In this document: piece by piece, positions 26,768 to 35,988 of the stretch
Layout: each line of letters begins with the position of its first letter
How positions within the stretch are numbered: the stretch's first letter is position 1
From: Asaia lannensis NBRC 102526
Lineage (GTDB): Bacteria > Pseudomonadota > Alphaproteobacteria > Acetobacterales > Acetobacteraceae
Length of the DNA: 64,000 nucleotides
NCBI RefSeq assembly: GCF_024054035.1
Contig: NZ_JAMXQU010000011.1
Location: 53,574-117,573, forward strand
Direction of reading: 5' to 3'
Program-made: the position numbers and the translations under genes
The notes under the pieces: model-generated
Seen by the model: the letters and a program-made list of their open reading frames with translations, nothing else
Told to the model about the DNA's origin: nothing
The model's database searches: none

Positions 26768-28030
26768 ATGGACCGTTTCATCATACGTGGCGGCAGGCGT
26801 CTTGAAGGCGAGATCGTGATTGGCGGCGCCAAGAATGCCGGTCTCAAACTCATGGTTGCGGGGCTTCTGACGTCCGAGCGTCTCATTCTTTCCAACGTAC
26901 CCAAAATTGCCGACATCGAGACCATGCAGGTGCTGCTGCGCCAGCATGGTATTGCCGTCGAGCCGGTAGATGCCGAGGGACGGACGCTGTCGATCGGCGG
27001 TCCGATCACCTCTGTCGAGGCGCCTTACGATATCGTCTCGAAAATGCGCGCCTCGATTCTGGTGCTCGGTCCGCTACTTGCCCGTGCGCATGAGGCTCGT
27101 GTGTCGCTGCCTGGCGGATGTGCCATCGGCACCCGCCCTGTCGATTTGCATCTGAAGGGGCTTGAGACGCTTGGCGCGACCATTCGTCTGGAGAACGGCT
27201 ATATCAATGCCAGCGCGCCAGGCGGTCTGGTGGGCGATCGGATTCTTCTGCCTTTTGCCTCTGTCGGCGCGACTGAAAACCTGCTCATGGCAGCGACCCT
27301 TGCCAAGGGACGCACGGAGATCGTCAATGCGGCGCGTGAGCCCGAGATCGGCGATCTGGTGGAATGTCTCAACCGCATGGGCGCGCGCATCAGCGGCGCC
27401 GGCACGGGTACGCTCGTTATCGATGGCGTCGAGGCGCTGTCAGGCGCACAGCATGCAATCATGGCCGATCGTATCGAATGCGGTACCTATGCCTGTGCAG
27501 CCGGTATCACCGGCGGTGATCTGCGTCTGATCGGCGGTCGTATACGCGATCTCGGGGCCGTGGTGCGCACGCTTGAGGAAGCGGGGGTCGAGGTGCTGGA
27601 AGAGGAAAATGCCATTCGTGTACGCCGCACGGGCGCGCTGAAAGGTGTGGATATCATGACCGAGCCCTATCCCGGCTTCCCGACCGATATGCAGGCCCAG
27701 TTCATGGCCATGCTGGCCGTAGCCGAAGGCGCCTCGATGGTAACCGAAACGATTTTCGAAAACCGTTTCATGCATGTGCCAGAGCTCAATCGTATGGGTG
27801 CGCGCATCAATGTTCATGGCTCTTCCGCTATCATCCGCGGCGTGGACCATCTCTCCGGTGCGCCTGTCATGGCGACCGATCTGCGCGCGTCGTTCTCTCT
27901 GATCCTTGCGGGTCTGGGCGCACAGGGTGAGACGTCACTCAGCCGTATCTATCATCTTGATCGCGGTTATGAGGCCGTGGACCGCAAGCTTTCTGCGGTC
28001 GGCGCAGATATCGAGCGTATCCACGACTGA
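26768..28030 (+). CDS. murA: UDP-N-acetylglucosamine 1-carboxyvinyltransferase MurA
   Basis: 420 residues, full length. It catalyses the first committed step of peptidoglycan synthesis: transfer of enolpyruvate from PEP to UDP-GlcNAc in the cytoplasm. Seen directly: [25 protein letters not shown] at the N-terminus (substrate Lys-Asn), the catalytic-loop Cys in [20 protein letters not shown] (about residue 118, the fosfomycin target), and [17 protein letters not shown]. The ATG is 8 bases after CAGGAG. It is transcribed alone, 111 bases after the FNR-type gene. Confidence 0.97.
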   Translation: MDRFIIRGGRRLEGEIVIGGAKNAGLKLMVAGLLTSERLILSNVPKIADIETMQVLLRQHGIAVEPVDAEGRTLSIGGPITSVEAPYDIVSKMRASILVLGPLLARAHEARVSLPGGCAIGTRPVDLHLKGLETLGATIRLENGYINASAPGGLVGDRILLPFASVGATENLLMAATLAKGRTEIVNAAREPEIGDLVECLNRMGARISGAGTGTLVIDGVEALSGAQHAIMADRIECGTYACAAGITGGDLRLIGGRIRDLGAVVRTLEEAGVEVLEEENAIRVRRTGALKGVDIMTEPYPGFPTDMQAQFMAMLAVAEGASMVTETIFENRFMHVPELNRMGARINVHGSSAIIRGVDHLSGAPVMATDLRASFSLILAGLGAQGETSLSRIYHLDRGYEAVDRKLSAVGADIERIHD

Positions 28031-28070
28031 TCGGGACATTGGGATGCTTCCAGAGGATCACGGTCCTCCG

Positions 28071-28100
28071 GAAGTCTGCTTATGTGAAGTCCGCTTATGT
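28071..28100 (+). repeat. 15-base tandem repeat after murA
   Basis: GAAGTCTGCTTATGT (28071-28085) is followed directly by GAAGTCCGCTTATGT (28086-28100), with one mismatch. It is a short local duplication with no evident coding role. Confidence 0.6.
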
Positions 28101-28108
28101 ATTGAGTG

Positions 28109-28126
28109 AAAGGGGCGAGCCCTTTT
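28109..28126 (+). terminator. Probable terminator of murA
   Basis: AAAGGG (28109-28114) pairs with CCCTTT (28120-28125) around a 5-base loop, followed by TTTT overlap. Its place 79 bases past the murA stop and before a convergent gene fits a bidirectional terminator. Confidence 0.5.
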
Positions 28127-28178
28127 GCATGGGGCGGGACAGCGCCCCCTTATGCGCTTTCCCACCCGGTCGGAGCGC

Positions 28179-29699
28179 TCAACACTCCTTAATGGCTTCT
28201 GCCGTGCGCAGGCTGAGCGCCATGATGGCCAGAGCCGGATTTGCAGCGGTCGCACTTGGGAAGACCGAGTGATCGCAGATCCACAGATTGTCGATGTCAT
28301 GGCTGCGACCGAACGGATCGACGACCGAGTGATCAGGGTCGGTCCCCATGCGGCAGGTGCCAATCATATGGGCAGCGCGATCCATGGCCCAGATGTCCTT
28401 CGCGCCGGCGGCTTCCCAGATTGCCGTCATGGTGCGCGCCATGTGCTCATGCATGGCCTGCTCGTTGGGACCGTAGCTGAACGTGATCTTGGGCTTCGGC
28501 ACGCCTGCACGACCCGGTTCGTCGGATAACGTGACGAGATTGTCGTCATTGGGCAGGCAGTCGCCATGCGCGCCGAGACCGGCCATATAGTTGTAACCGC
28601 GCAGATAGCGCGTCAGTTCCTCACCCCACAGACCGCGCCCGCGCGCAACGCCGGTGGCCCATGTCAGGGGCATCATGCCAAGAGACTGGATAAGATAGCC
28701 GCCTGCAAAATCGGCATCTTTTGGGCGCATCATGTCTTCGGTGATGGTCAGTGAGGGGTAACCCTTGTTGGGTCGGATGATTTCGTCGAATGTGCCCCAG
28801 ACCTGCGTCGAAATATGGGCCATGTAGTTGCGCCCGACCTGGCCGCTGCGATTGGCCAGACCCGTATGCAGAAGCAGACGGGCTGTTTCCACGGCACCGG
28901 CGGAGAGGACGAGCGTGGCGCATTTCTGAACCCGGTCTTCATTGCCCTCGCGATAGACGACGCCGGTTACACGTCCAGAGGAATCGCGCTCGATTCCGTG
29001 GACGAAGCAGTTGGGCCGTATTTCCGCGCCTGCTGCGATAGCCCGCGGCAGGTATGTTACATCCGTGCCCGACTTTGCGCCGTTGCGGCACCCCTGATGA
29101 CAGGCGCCGCACCCGGTACAGGCCTTGCGGTCTCCCCAGTCGCGCGTGATCAGGGCCGTCGGGCCATCGGCATTGCGTATGCCCAGTGCGTTGCATCCGC
29201 GCGCCATGATCTGGGCCGCTCCGTTGCGCTGCGGCGGCGGATAGGCATAGCGGCGCTCGGGATCCCACGGATAGTTTTCCGGCCCTGATACGCCGATTTC
29301 GTGTTCGACGCGTTCGATAAAGGGACGGATCGTTTCGAAACCGAAGGGCCAGTCGACCCCCTTGCCGGTCTCGCTATGCAGCTTCATGTCACGTGCATCG
29401 ATACGTGGCATGAAAGCCCCGAAATGCAGCATGGAGCCACCCACACCCGTACCACTGTTATTGCCACCGAAGGCCATGGGGTTGGCGCCGCCGGAAAGGC
29501 GTTCCTCCAGCCAGTAGATTTCCGAGGCAGTCGCTTCATCGGGCGTGTGCTGTTTGGGCTCGAAATGCGGTCCGGCTTCGAGCGCGACGACTTTCATGCC
29601 CGACCGGGCCAGTTCCGCCAGAAGCGGGGCGCCACCGGCACCTGTACCAATCACAACGACGTCGACAACTTCGTTATCGGCAAAACGACGGGTTTTCAT
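28179..29699 (-). CDS. GMC-family dehydrogenase, large (FAD) subunit, with a Cys cluster
   Basis: 506 residues from ATG 29699, with AGGGGGTG upstream. FAD motif VIGTGAGGAPLLAELARSGMKVVALEAGP at the N-terminus; GMC C-terminal motif MIGTCRMGTDPDHSVVDPFGRSHDIDNLWICDHSVFPS. Around residue 193 is KACTGCGACHQGCRNGAK, a CxxCxxCxxxC array like the Fe-S ligands in large subunits of FAD glucose and gluconate dehydrogenases. It is related to the gluconate-2-dehydrogenase/sorbitol-dehydrogenase flavoprotein group. The substrate is unknown. It overlaps its small-subunit gene by 4 bases. No cytochrome c subunit gene is adjacent. Confidence 0.88.
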   Translation of the reverse strand: MKTRRFADNEVVDVVVIGTGAGGAPLLAELARSGMKVVALEAGPHFEPKQHTPDEATASEIYWLEERLSGGANPMAFGGNNSGTGVGGSMLHFGAFMPRIDARDMKLHSETGKGVDWPFGFETIRPFIERVEHEIGVSGPENYPWDPERRYAYPPPQRNGAAQIMARGCNALGIRNADGPTALITRDWGDRKACTGCGACHQGCRNGAKSGTDVTYLPRAIAAGAEIRPNCFVHGIERDSSGRVTGVVYREGNEDRVQKCATLVLSAGAVETARLLLHTGLANRSGQVGRNYMAHISTQVWGTFDEIIRPNKGYPSLTITEDMMRPKDADFAGGYLIQSLGMMPLTWATGVARGRGLWGEELTRYLRGYNYMAGLGAHGDCLPNDDNLVTLSDEPGRAGVPKPKITFSYGPNEQAMHEHMARTMTAIWEAAGAKDIWAMDRAAHMIGTCRMGTDPDHSVVDPFGRSHDIDNLWICDHSVFPSATAANPALAIMALSLRTAEAIKEC

Positions 29700-30337
29700 A
29701 GCGCACCCCCTTTTTCTCTGGGTTCCCAGTCTTCCTCGACACCTTCTCCCATTTCGGAGAAGCCTTGGAAGAACCCGTCGCCACCATTGAAAACGGCGTC
29801 GATCCCGAGCTGCGCCTGCACTGCAGGATGGGAGATGAAGATCTGGACGCAGTCGGCACGCAGATCGGCAAACCATGCACGCATCTGCGTGGCATCCAGC
29901 CTGTCCGTCGCGAGTGCACCTTCGGCTATGGAATGAACAAGGTTATCCTGTGTCGCGGCATCCAGAGCGGCGAAGGATTTGCCTTGCGTGGAGCGCGCGT
30001 GATCGTCGAGGCCGATCAGGGCCCACTCATAAGCTTCGCGGTCAGGGGGAAGGGTTGCGAAGCGCCAGCCATCTCCTGCCGTTCCCAATCGGGCATCGAT
30101 ACGGGCGGCCAGATTGATGCTGGCATCGTTCAGTACGGCTTTCTGCGGCAGGACACGTGCGGTCAGTGCGCCAAGTGTCTCATAGGCAGAACCGGACAGA
30201 ATGCGTGGCGTGTAATCGGCATCACTGGTCTGGGCACGTTCTTCCATGATCTGGCGCGTGCGGCCCGAAATACGATCCGAATCCAGCAGAGCCAGATAAT
30301 CCGGGTCTATGGCGGGGGGGAGAGATGTCTGGCTCAT
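29696..30337 (-). CDS. Gluconate 2-dehydrogenase subunit 3-family protein
   Basis: 213 residues from ATG 30337. It resembles the subunit-3 (gamma) family that partners GMC flavoproteins: YTPRILSGSAYETLGALTARVLP, INLAARIDARL and FQGFSEMGEGVEEDWEP. Many members carry a Tat signal that takes the flavoprotein partner to the periplasm; none is visible here, so the complex may stay cytoplasmic or use another route. It is the first gene of the pair and is coupled to the large subunit by ATGA. A Fur-like palindrome lies upstream. Confidence 0.85.
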   Translation of the reverse strand: MSQTSLPPAIDPDYLALLDSDRISGRTRQIMEERAQTSDADYTPRILSGSAYETLGALTARVLPQKAVLNDASINLAARIDARLGTAGDGWRFATLPPDREAYEWALIGLDDHARSTQGKSFAALDAATQDNLVHSIAEGALATDRLDATQMRAWFADLRADCVQIFISHPAVQAQLGIDAVFNGGDGFFQGFSEMGEGVEEDWEPREKGGAL

Positions 30338-30417
30338 GGTGCGTTCCCAAAACCGTGATGACGCTTTTAACATGCCCGACATGGGTAAAGTTTCAGAGCG
30401 CTACGCCCGTCAAGTTG

Positions 30418-30434
30418 TTGAGAATGCTTCTCAA
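30418..30434. promoter_or_regulatory. Fur-like palindrome upstream of the GMC dehydrogenase pair
   Basis: TTGAGAATGCTTCTCAA is a perfect 7-3-7 inverted repeat and differs by one base from a textbook Fur core (TGAGAATGATTCTCA). It lies 81 bases upstream of the subunit-3 gene. Iron control is inferred. Confidence 0.5.
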
Positions 30435-30625
30435 AAATGCATTCCCGATGCAGTGTCGAGTCGCGCGGGAGCGGTCGGGTTGCCGGTATGAAAACGCTGC
30501 TGCAGGGCGCGGTCCGACCTCCCGGCGAGAGACATATCCCTTGAATCTGGCTGCGATTGAGCTGTTTCCGGAAGGACGGTCGTTCAGTGCGGGGCATGAG
30601 GCAAAGCCTCATGACCTCGGTGATA

Positions 30626-31177
30626 TCAGAGACGCGGTGTCGTGACGCCAAGCTGTTTCATGTATTTGCCTGCGCGATCGGCATAGCTTGTCTCGCAGGG
30701 CGAGGCGCCCTGGAAAAACAGGAACTGGCAGATGCCTTCATTGGCATAGATGCGTGCAGGCAGTTTTGTGGTGTTGCTGATCTCGATGGTGACCTGACCT
30801 TCCCATTCCGGTTCGAGAGGGGTCACGTTCACGATAATGCCGCAGCGGGCATAGGTGGATTTGCCGAGACAGACCACGAGCACATCGCGAGGGATACGGA
30901 AATACTCGACCGTATGTGCGAGGGCGAAGCTGTTGGGCGGAATGGTGATATCGCCGGTGCGGGTGACGAAGCTGTTGGCGGCAAAATGCTTGGGGTCCAC
31001 CACCGCATTGTCGACATCGGTGAAGATCTTGAAATCCTCACCCACACGGGCGTCGTATCCATAGGACGACAGGCCGTAGGAAATCACGCCTTCGCGTTTC
31101 TGGGCTTCGACGAAGGGCTCGATCATGCCCTTTTCCTGAGCCATCTGACGGATCCAGCTATCTGGCATGATGGGCAT
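30626..31177 (-). CDS. dcd: dCTP deaminase
   Basis: 183 residues. It deaminates dCTP to dUTP, feeding dTMP synthesis. Family motifs: [18 protein letters not shown] near the N-terminus, [32 protein letters not shown] (catalytic Glu) and a C-terminal GVTTPRL that closes on the nucleotide. The family is homotrimeric and cytosolic. Start ATG 31177. It lies downstream of the glycosyltransferase operon on the same strand, 83 bases after the monooxygenase-like gene. Confidence 0.96.
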   Translation of the reverse strand: MPIMPDSWIRQMAQEKGMIEPFVEAQKREGVISYGLSSYGYDARVGEDFKIFTDVDNAVVDPKHFAANSFVTRTGDITIPPNSFALAHTVEYFRIPRDVLVVCLGKSTYARCGIIVNVTPLEPEWEGQVTIEISNTTKLPARIYANEGICQFLFFQGASPCETSYADRAGKYMKQLGVTTPRL

Positions 31178-31260
31178 GGCGTGACTTCCGGTATGTGAAC
31201 GATAAAAGGGTTTGCAGGTCTAGCCGCGACGGCATGTCTCTGCAAACCCGCAGGACGGGT

Positions 31261-31554
31261 TCAGGCGATATGGGTCAGGAATACGACCTTGGAGCCACCG
31301 CCCTCGACCAGGGTCTTGATGGCATTGTTGAACACCTTGCCGTGCTCCATGCCCATATGGGCCTTGAAGGCATCGTCGTCGCGATAGGTTTCTTCCACGT
31401 GGAAAAAGTCGGGGTCTTCCTCAAGCGTGTAGACCACGAAACGCTCATTGCCGGGTTCGCTGCGCACGTCATCGGCGAGCGCCGTGAGGAGACGGGCGAG
31501 TTCATCGCGCTTGCCGGGCAGGGCGCGCATGGTGGCGTAAAGTACCTTGGACAT
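31261..31554 (-). CDS. Antibiotic biosynthesis monooxygenase (ABM) domain protein, YgiN-like
   Basis: 97 residues forming a single dimeric alpha/beta-barrel ABM domain: ATMRALPGKRDELARLLTAL, NERFVVYTLEEDPDFFHVEETYRDDDAFKAHMGMEH. YgiN-like proteins oxidise quinols or handle small reactive molecules; the role here is unknown. ATG 31554 has GGAAT upstream. It comes 11 bases after the 64-residue gene. Confidence 0.85.
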   Translation of the reverse strand: MSKVLYATMRALPGKRDELARLLTALADDVRSEPGNERFVVYTLEEDPDFFHVEETYRDDDAFKAHMGMEHGKVFNNAIKTLVEGGGSKVVFLTHIA

Positions 31555-31565
31555 GGGTATTCCTT

Positions 31566-31760
31566 TCAGGGCGTAGATGTCTCGGCAGGCGTGACGGGCA
31601 TGTCCTGATCTTCAGGCGCCTTGACGGCACGATTGCGTACCTGCGCCTTGCGACGCAGAAGATTGGCACGCAGGGCTGCGGCCTCGCGCGCCAGACGCTT
31701 TTCCAGATCGGCCTGGGCCTTTTCGGTCAGGGTCGGTACCGGGCGTGCAGGAAGGGTCAT
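31566..31760 (-). CDS. Small hypothetical protein, 64 residues
   Basis: Charged, Arg/Ala-rich, predicted helical, with no membrane segment. It overlaps the glycosyltransferase stop by 4 bases (ATGA at 31757-31760) and ends 11 bases before the ABM gene, which supports it being real and translated in the operon. Not recognised; function unknown. Confidence 0.6.
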   Translation of the reverse strand: MTLPARPVPTLTEKAQADLEKRLAREAAALRANLLRRKAQVRNRAVKAPEDQDMPVTPAETSTP

Positions 31761-32938
31761 GAGAAGGAAGTCCTAAACTGGTCCGACAGATCGCTACCGA
31801 GCAGCTCATCATAGACAGCAAGCGTTGCCGACTGCATCTGCCGGGTGGTGTAGTTTTCTGCAATGTGATGACGCGCCGTTTCTGCCAGCAGGGTGCGCGC
31901 GCCCTCGGACAGGGTAAGGATCTGCAAAAGGGCATCGGCCAGCGCAGCCGTATCGTCGGGTGGCACGAGAAGACCGGTGCGATAGGGCAGGACTGTTTCC
32001 ATGGCGCCGCCCTGGGCCGTCACGACAACGGGTCGCCCCATGGCCTGCGCCTCGATCACCACGCGCCCGAAAGGTTCAGGGCGCAGGGAGGGAACTGCCA
32101 CGACATCGGCCAGCGCATAGGCGGCAGGCATGTCCTGACAGAGCCCTGCAAAACGCAGTCGTTCCGAAAGACCGAGACGGGCAGCGGTTGCGGCGATCTC
32201 CTTGACGTATTCGTCTTCGGGGTCCGCCGGGCCGACCAGTACGGCGAGCCATGCACCGGGTAAAAGAGCCTGCAGCTGTGCCATGGCACGAAGAAGGAAA
32301 AGCTGGCCCTTCCAGCGCGTCAACCGACCGGGCAGGAGAATGACAGGTGTACCGGGAGGAACCTGCCATTTTTCGGCGAGGGCCTGCATGCGCGCGCCAT
32401 TGACGAGGGCCGGCTCGAAACGGCTCATATCGGCCCCGCGCGGGATCAGGCGCAGCCTGTCATCGCCAACACGGTAATCGTTGCGCAGGCGCGTTGCGAT
32501 ATAGGCGCTTATGGCGATGACGCGTGCACCGCGCGCCAGAACCGAATTGTACCGTTTCTTGCCCGGAAATCCGGCATTGTGGACGCCATGCCACGTTGTG
32601 ACCAGCGGTATGCCGGTGCGTTTCGTGGCGCGCCAGGCTGCCCATGCTGGCGCGCGCGAGCGGGCATGAACGAGATCGATCCTCTCATCGCGTATCAGCT
32701 GCGAGAGGATGCGTGCATGACGCATGATCGAGAAAGGCGATTTCTGTCCGAGAGGCAGCTCGATATGGCGTGCGCCAACCGACAGGAGGCGTGGAACCAG
32801 GGCGCCGCTGGCACTGGCCACCACGGCACGACCGCCTGCAGCGACGATCGCCTCGGCCATTTCGACCGTCCCCTGTTCGATCCCGCCCGTGCCGAGGGCC
32901 GGAAGAACCTGAAGAATATGGGGACAGCGGCGTGACAT
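31757..32938 (-). CDS. Glycosyltransferase family 4 protein
   Basis: 393 residues, GT-B fold. The N-terminal LPALGTGGIEQGTVEMAEAI loop and the C-terminal EPFGRVVIEAQAMGRPVVVTAQGGAMETVL (E-x7-E) are typical of GT4. VILLPGRLTRWKGQLFLLRAM is the linker strand. It transfers a sugar from a nucleotide donor, probably for LPS or capsule, at the cytoplasmic side. It heads a small operon with the 64-residue and ABM genes. ATG 32938 has no strong ribosome-binding site. Confidence 0.88.
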   Translation of the reverse strand: MSRRCPHILQVLPALGTGGIEQGTVEMAEAIVAAGGRAVVASASGALVPRLLSVGARHIELPLGQKSPFSIMRHARILSQLIRDERIDLVHARSRAPAWAAWRATKRTGIPLVTTWHGVHNAGFPGKKRYNSVLARGARVIAISAYIATRLRNDYRVGDDRLRLIPRGADMSRFEPALVNGARMQALAEKWQVPPGTPVILLPGRLTRWKGQLFLLRAMAQLQALLPGAWLAVLVGPADPEDEYVKEIAATAARLGLSERLRFAGLCQDMPAAYALADVVAVPSLRPEPFGRVVIEAQAMGRPVVVTAQGGAMETVLPYRTGLLVPPDDTAALADALLQILTLSEGARTLLAETARHHIAENYTTRQMQSATLAVYDELLGSDLSDQFRTSFS

Positions 32939-33177
32939 GAATTGCGGGTAGCATGAAGCGTGTCCCGCCGGGAGAGGAAAGAGAAGTCCATACTCAAAAA
33001 ACCCATAAACCGGGTTTGTGTGCGTCTGCGAAACAGAATAGCGGGCTTTCGGGCCACTGCTGTCGCGATCCGCGGTTTGCGCTTAATGCGTCATCCGGAT
33101 CGGATCACAGAACGCAGATCATGAGCGGGATCCGAAACAGGATCGGGGGCCGCGTCGAGAACAGGAGTGGAAACAGA

Positions 33178-33206
33178 GAAGGCCGGGGGAGGGTCCCCCG
33201 GCCTTC
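33178..33206 (-). terminator. Terminator of sldBA
   Basis: GAAGGCCGGGGG (33178-33189) pairs perfectly with CCCCCGGCCTTC (33195-33206), 12 bp with a 5-base loop, 57 bases past the sldA stop. A strong intrinsic-type hairpin, although the T-run on the minus strand is interrupted. Confidence 0.75.
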
Positions 33207-33262
33207 TTGCTGCGTATCGATCGTCAGACGACTGTCAGACCACCGTTTCAGGGCAGTGCGGC

Positions 33263-35458
33263 TTAATGCTTTGCCTCGTCGGGCAGGGCATAGACCACGA
33301 GCTGATCTGTAACGGGCGTCATCATGAAGTGATGGCCACCGGCCATGATGGCGACATACTGCTTGCCGTTGACTTCATAGGTCATCGGGTTGGCCTGACC
33401 GCCACCGGGGAGCACGTCGGACCACACGTCCTTGCCGGTCTTGATGTCGATGGCGCGGATCTGGTTGTCGGTTGCGGCTGCCACAAAGACGAGACCGCCC
33501 TTGGTGATGACCGAGCCACCGTTATTTGGCGTACCGATATTGAGCGGCAGGCCGGTTGGCATGTTCCAGGGACCATTCGCGCGAGCCGTGCCGAGGGGGC
33601 GCGACCACAGGACCTTCTTGGTCTTGATGTCGATGGCCTCGATCATGCCGTAAGGCGGCTTGTTGCACATCATGCCCGTGTATTCGTTCCAGAACGGGGT
33701 CACGACAATGCCGTAAGGCGTGTCGGCCTGCGCACCGTTGCCTTCTGCACCACCGCCAGCCGGGTTATAGGTGGGGTTGTCGATTGGCTTCAGGCCCAGC
33801 GCATCAGCCTTCTTGCGGGTGATGAGCTGATCGTACATCGGGGTGGAGTTCCAGTTGGCAATGACAATGCCCGATTCCGGGTCATAGGCCATGCTGCCCC
33901 AGTCGCTGCCACCGTTATAGCCGGGATATTCGATATTCGGCTTGTCGAGTGCAGGCGGGGTGAACTCACCGACATAACGTGCCTTGCGATACTTGATGCG
34001 GCAGAAAAGCTGGTCGATGGGCGACATGCCCCACATGTCGCTTTCCTTCAGATCGGGGAAAGCAAGACGCGGGAAAGCGGTCGACCAGGGCTGGGTCGGG
34101 CTGCGCGGATCGTCAGCCATGGTGCTGGCAGGCGCAGGTTTTTCGACGACCGGGAATTCCGGAAGCGGCTTGCCGGTAGCGCGATCGAGCACGAAGGTCT
34201 GACCACGCTTCGTGGGGACGAGCAGGGCCGGCGTGACCGAACCGTCAGCATGACGATAGTCGAATTTCGTGGCCTGAGAGCCGATATCGTAGTCCCAGAC
34301 GTCCTTGTGCGCCGTCTGGAAGACCCAGCGCGGCTCGCCCGTCTTGACGTCGAGTGCGACGATGGAGGACGAAACGGCGTTCTCCTTGTCGGTACGCATG
34401 GCACTGTAATAATCGGCAGCGGAGTTGCCGGTCGGGACATAAACGAGGCCGAGCTCGTTATCGCCCGTCATGGCGGCCCAGGAATTCGGTGTGCCTCGGC
34501 TGTAGAATTTGCCGGGCTCGGGCTGGTGATGGTCGTCGGGGTTATTGACGTCCCAGGCCCAGACGAATTTGCCGCTTTCGGCATCGTAGCCGCGGATCAC
34601 GCCCGAAGGGGCCCAGCGACGCTGTCCGTCGAGGACTTCATGATTGACGACGACGATACCGTTGATGACCGGCGGCGGGGTGGTCATGGACACGAAGCCC
34701 GGTACGGATTCGCCCATGCCCTGCATCAGGTTGACCTGACCGCCAAAGCCGAAGCCCTCGCACAGCTTGCCCGTCTCGGCATCGACCTGGATCAGGCGCA
34801 TGTCGAGCGTGGCTTCCATAATGCGGTTATGGCAGGGCTGCCCCTCAGGAACGGTCGAGGAGGTGTAATAGGTCACGCCCTTGCACGCAGCGGTGTAGGG
34901 GATCGACTGGTATTTCACCCCGGCGTCATGACGCCAGATTTCCTTGCCTGTCGCGGCATCGATACGCATCATGTCGTTCATGGCCGAACACATGTAGAGC
35001 GAATTGCCGACCTTGATGGGGGTGGTTTCAGCCGCCCATTTATTGGCCTGACCCGGACCCGGCTTGCTGCCCGTGTGATAGACGAAGGCGCGCTTGAGCT
35101 TGCCGACATTTTCCGGTGTCAGCTGTTCCAGTGGCGAATAGCGCGTCTGGTTGGAGTCGCGACCATAGGCAGGCCAGTCCTCGCGTGCTGGTGTGCCATC
35201 GATCTGGGGCACGGCAGCGGGAACGTCGGCAATCCCGATTTCGGAAATATCGGGCAGGTTTGCGGCATTTACGCCTGGGGCCTGCGGGGCGGAAGGCGGC
35301 GGACCGCCAAAGCGGCCGGCACCGGCGTTATGGGCCTCGCTGACGGGCGTGTTGTCTTCGCCGGGTGTCGAGGTCGAGGGCGGGATCTGGGCAAAAGCCA
35401 CCGTCGCCGAAATCATGCCACCCAGAATGGTGGCGGTCATGAGAGCTGGTTTACGCAT
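33263..35458 (-). CDS. sldA: PQQ-dependent polyol (sorbitol/glycerol) dehydrogenase, catalytic subunit
   Basis: 731 residues from ATG 35458; signal peptide TATILGGMISATVAFAQ. An eight-bladed quinoprotein with close similarity to Gluconobacter SldA: SAPQAPGVNAANLPDI, WAAETTPIKVG, PYTAACKGVTYYTSS, EGQPCHNRIMEATLDMRLI, VWDYDIGSQ, GMSPIDQLFCRIK, PGYNGGSDWGSM and the ending MAGGHHFMMTPVTDQLVVYALP. It oxidises D-sorbitol, glycerol, D-arabitol and other polyols at the periplasmic face, passing electrons to ubiquinone. It overlaps sldB by one base (TGATG). Needs PQQ; no pqq genes are in the window. Confidence 0.92.
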   Translation of the reverse strand: MRKPALMTATILGGMISATVAFAQIPPSTSTPGEDNTPVSEAHNAGAGRFGGPPPSAPQAPGVNAANLPDISEIGIADVPAAVPQIDGTPAREDWPAYGRDSNQTRYSPLEQLTPENVGKLKRAFVYHTGSKPGPGQANKWAAETTPIKVGNSLYMCSAMNDMMRIDAATGKEIWRHDAGVKYQSIPYTAACKGVTYYTSSTVPEGQPCHNRIMEATLDMRLIQVDAETGKLCEGFGFGGQVNLMQGMGESVPGFVSMTTPPPVINGIVVVNHEVLDGQRRWAPSGVIRGYDAESGKFVWAWDVNNPDDHHQPEPGKFYSRGTPNSWAAMTGDNELGLVYVPTGNSAADYYSAMRTDKENAVSSSIVALDVKTGEPRWVFQTAHKDVWDYDIGSQATKFDYRHADGSVTPALLVPTKRGQTFVLDRATGKPLPEFPVVEKPAPASTMADDPRSPTQPWSTAFPRLAFPDLKESDMWGMSPIDQLFCRIKYRKARYVGEFTPPALDKPNIEYPGYNGGSDWGSMAYDPESGIVIANWNSTPMYDQLITRKKADALGLKPIDNPTYNPAGGGAEGNGAQADTPYGIVVTPFWNEYTGMMCNKPPYGMIEAIDIKTKKVLWSRPLGTARANGPWNMPTGLPLNIGTPNNGGSVITKGGLVFVAAATDNQIRAIDIKTGKDVWSDVLPGGGQANPMTYEVNGKQYVAIMAGGHHFMMTPVTDQLVVYALPDEAKH

Positions 35459-35841
35459 CAGACGGCTCCGCGGGAAACTGGACGAACCGTATCCTGACGA
35501 CGCAGGACAGGCAGGCTGAGCACGACAAGAATGGCAATCAGCGTCGGGCCGAAAAGGCGCGGCAGCCAGCCCCACCAGTCGAAGCCGCATTCTGCAATGG
35601 TCCAGACCAGCGTGCCGGCCCATGCGAGCAGGAAAAGATACCCGCCGAGCAGACGGCCCATGGCCATGAAAAGGCCGGATGCCAGCAGAACGATGCCGCA
35701 GATAAGGTAATAGGCAGAGCCGCCGAGGCTCAGCAGATAACCGCCACCGCCAACAAAAATCAGCCCGAACAGGACGATCAGTATGGCGAGCGCCAAAGTT
35801 GCCCAGTCGCCAGCGCGTCTGGGTCTGGTACGAGACGTCAT
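35458..35841 (-). CDS. sldB: Membrane subunit of PQQ polyol dehydrogenase
   Basis: 127 residues from ATG 35841, with AGGAGG 5 bases upstream. Four or five hydrophobic helices; GLIFVGGGGYLLSLGGSAYYLICG and SGLFMAMGRLLGGYLFLLAW match SldB, which corresponds to the N-terminal membrane domain of the single-chain glucose dehydrogenase. It anchors SldA and is thought to be needed for its maturation. It overlaps the catalytic gene by one base (TGATG). Confidence 0.9.
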   Translation of the reverse strand: MTSRTRPRRAGDWATLALAILIVLFGLIFVGGGGYLLSLGGSAYYLICGIVLLASGLFMAMGRLLGGYLFLLAWAGTLVWTIAECGFDWWGWLPRLFGPTLIAILVVLSLPVLRRQDTVRPVSRGAV

Positions 35842-35988
35842 GAAACCTCCTTGAGACAAGCTGCGGACACTATCCTGAAGGCAAACAGAACAGGGCAACA
35901 CATATCGGTGAAAACCATGATACGTTCGGTGAGATGACGGGTTTTGCGGTTCAGGAACGTCGTCTGACGGTTTGCGGCCACGTGTGTC

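Noticed and set aside
33167..35497. A 776-residue plus-strand frame over sldA
   Set aside because: Antisense to the PQQ dehydrogenase. The translation shows no domain and has the composition of a reverse-complement shadow.
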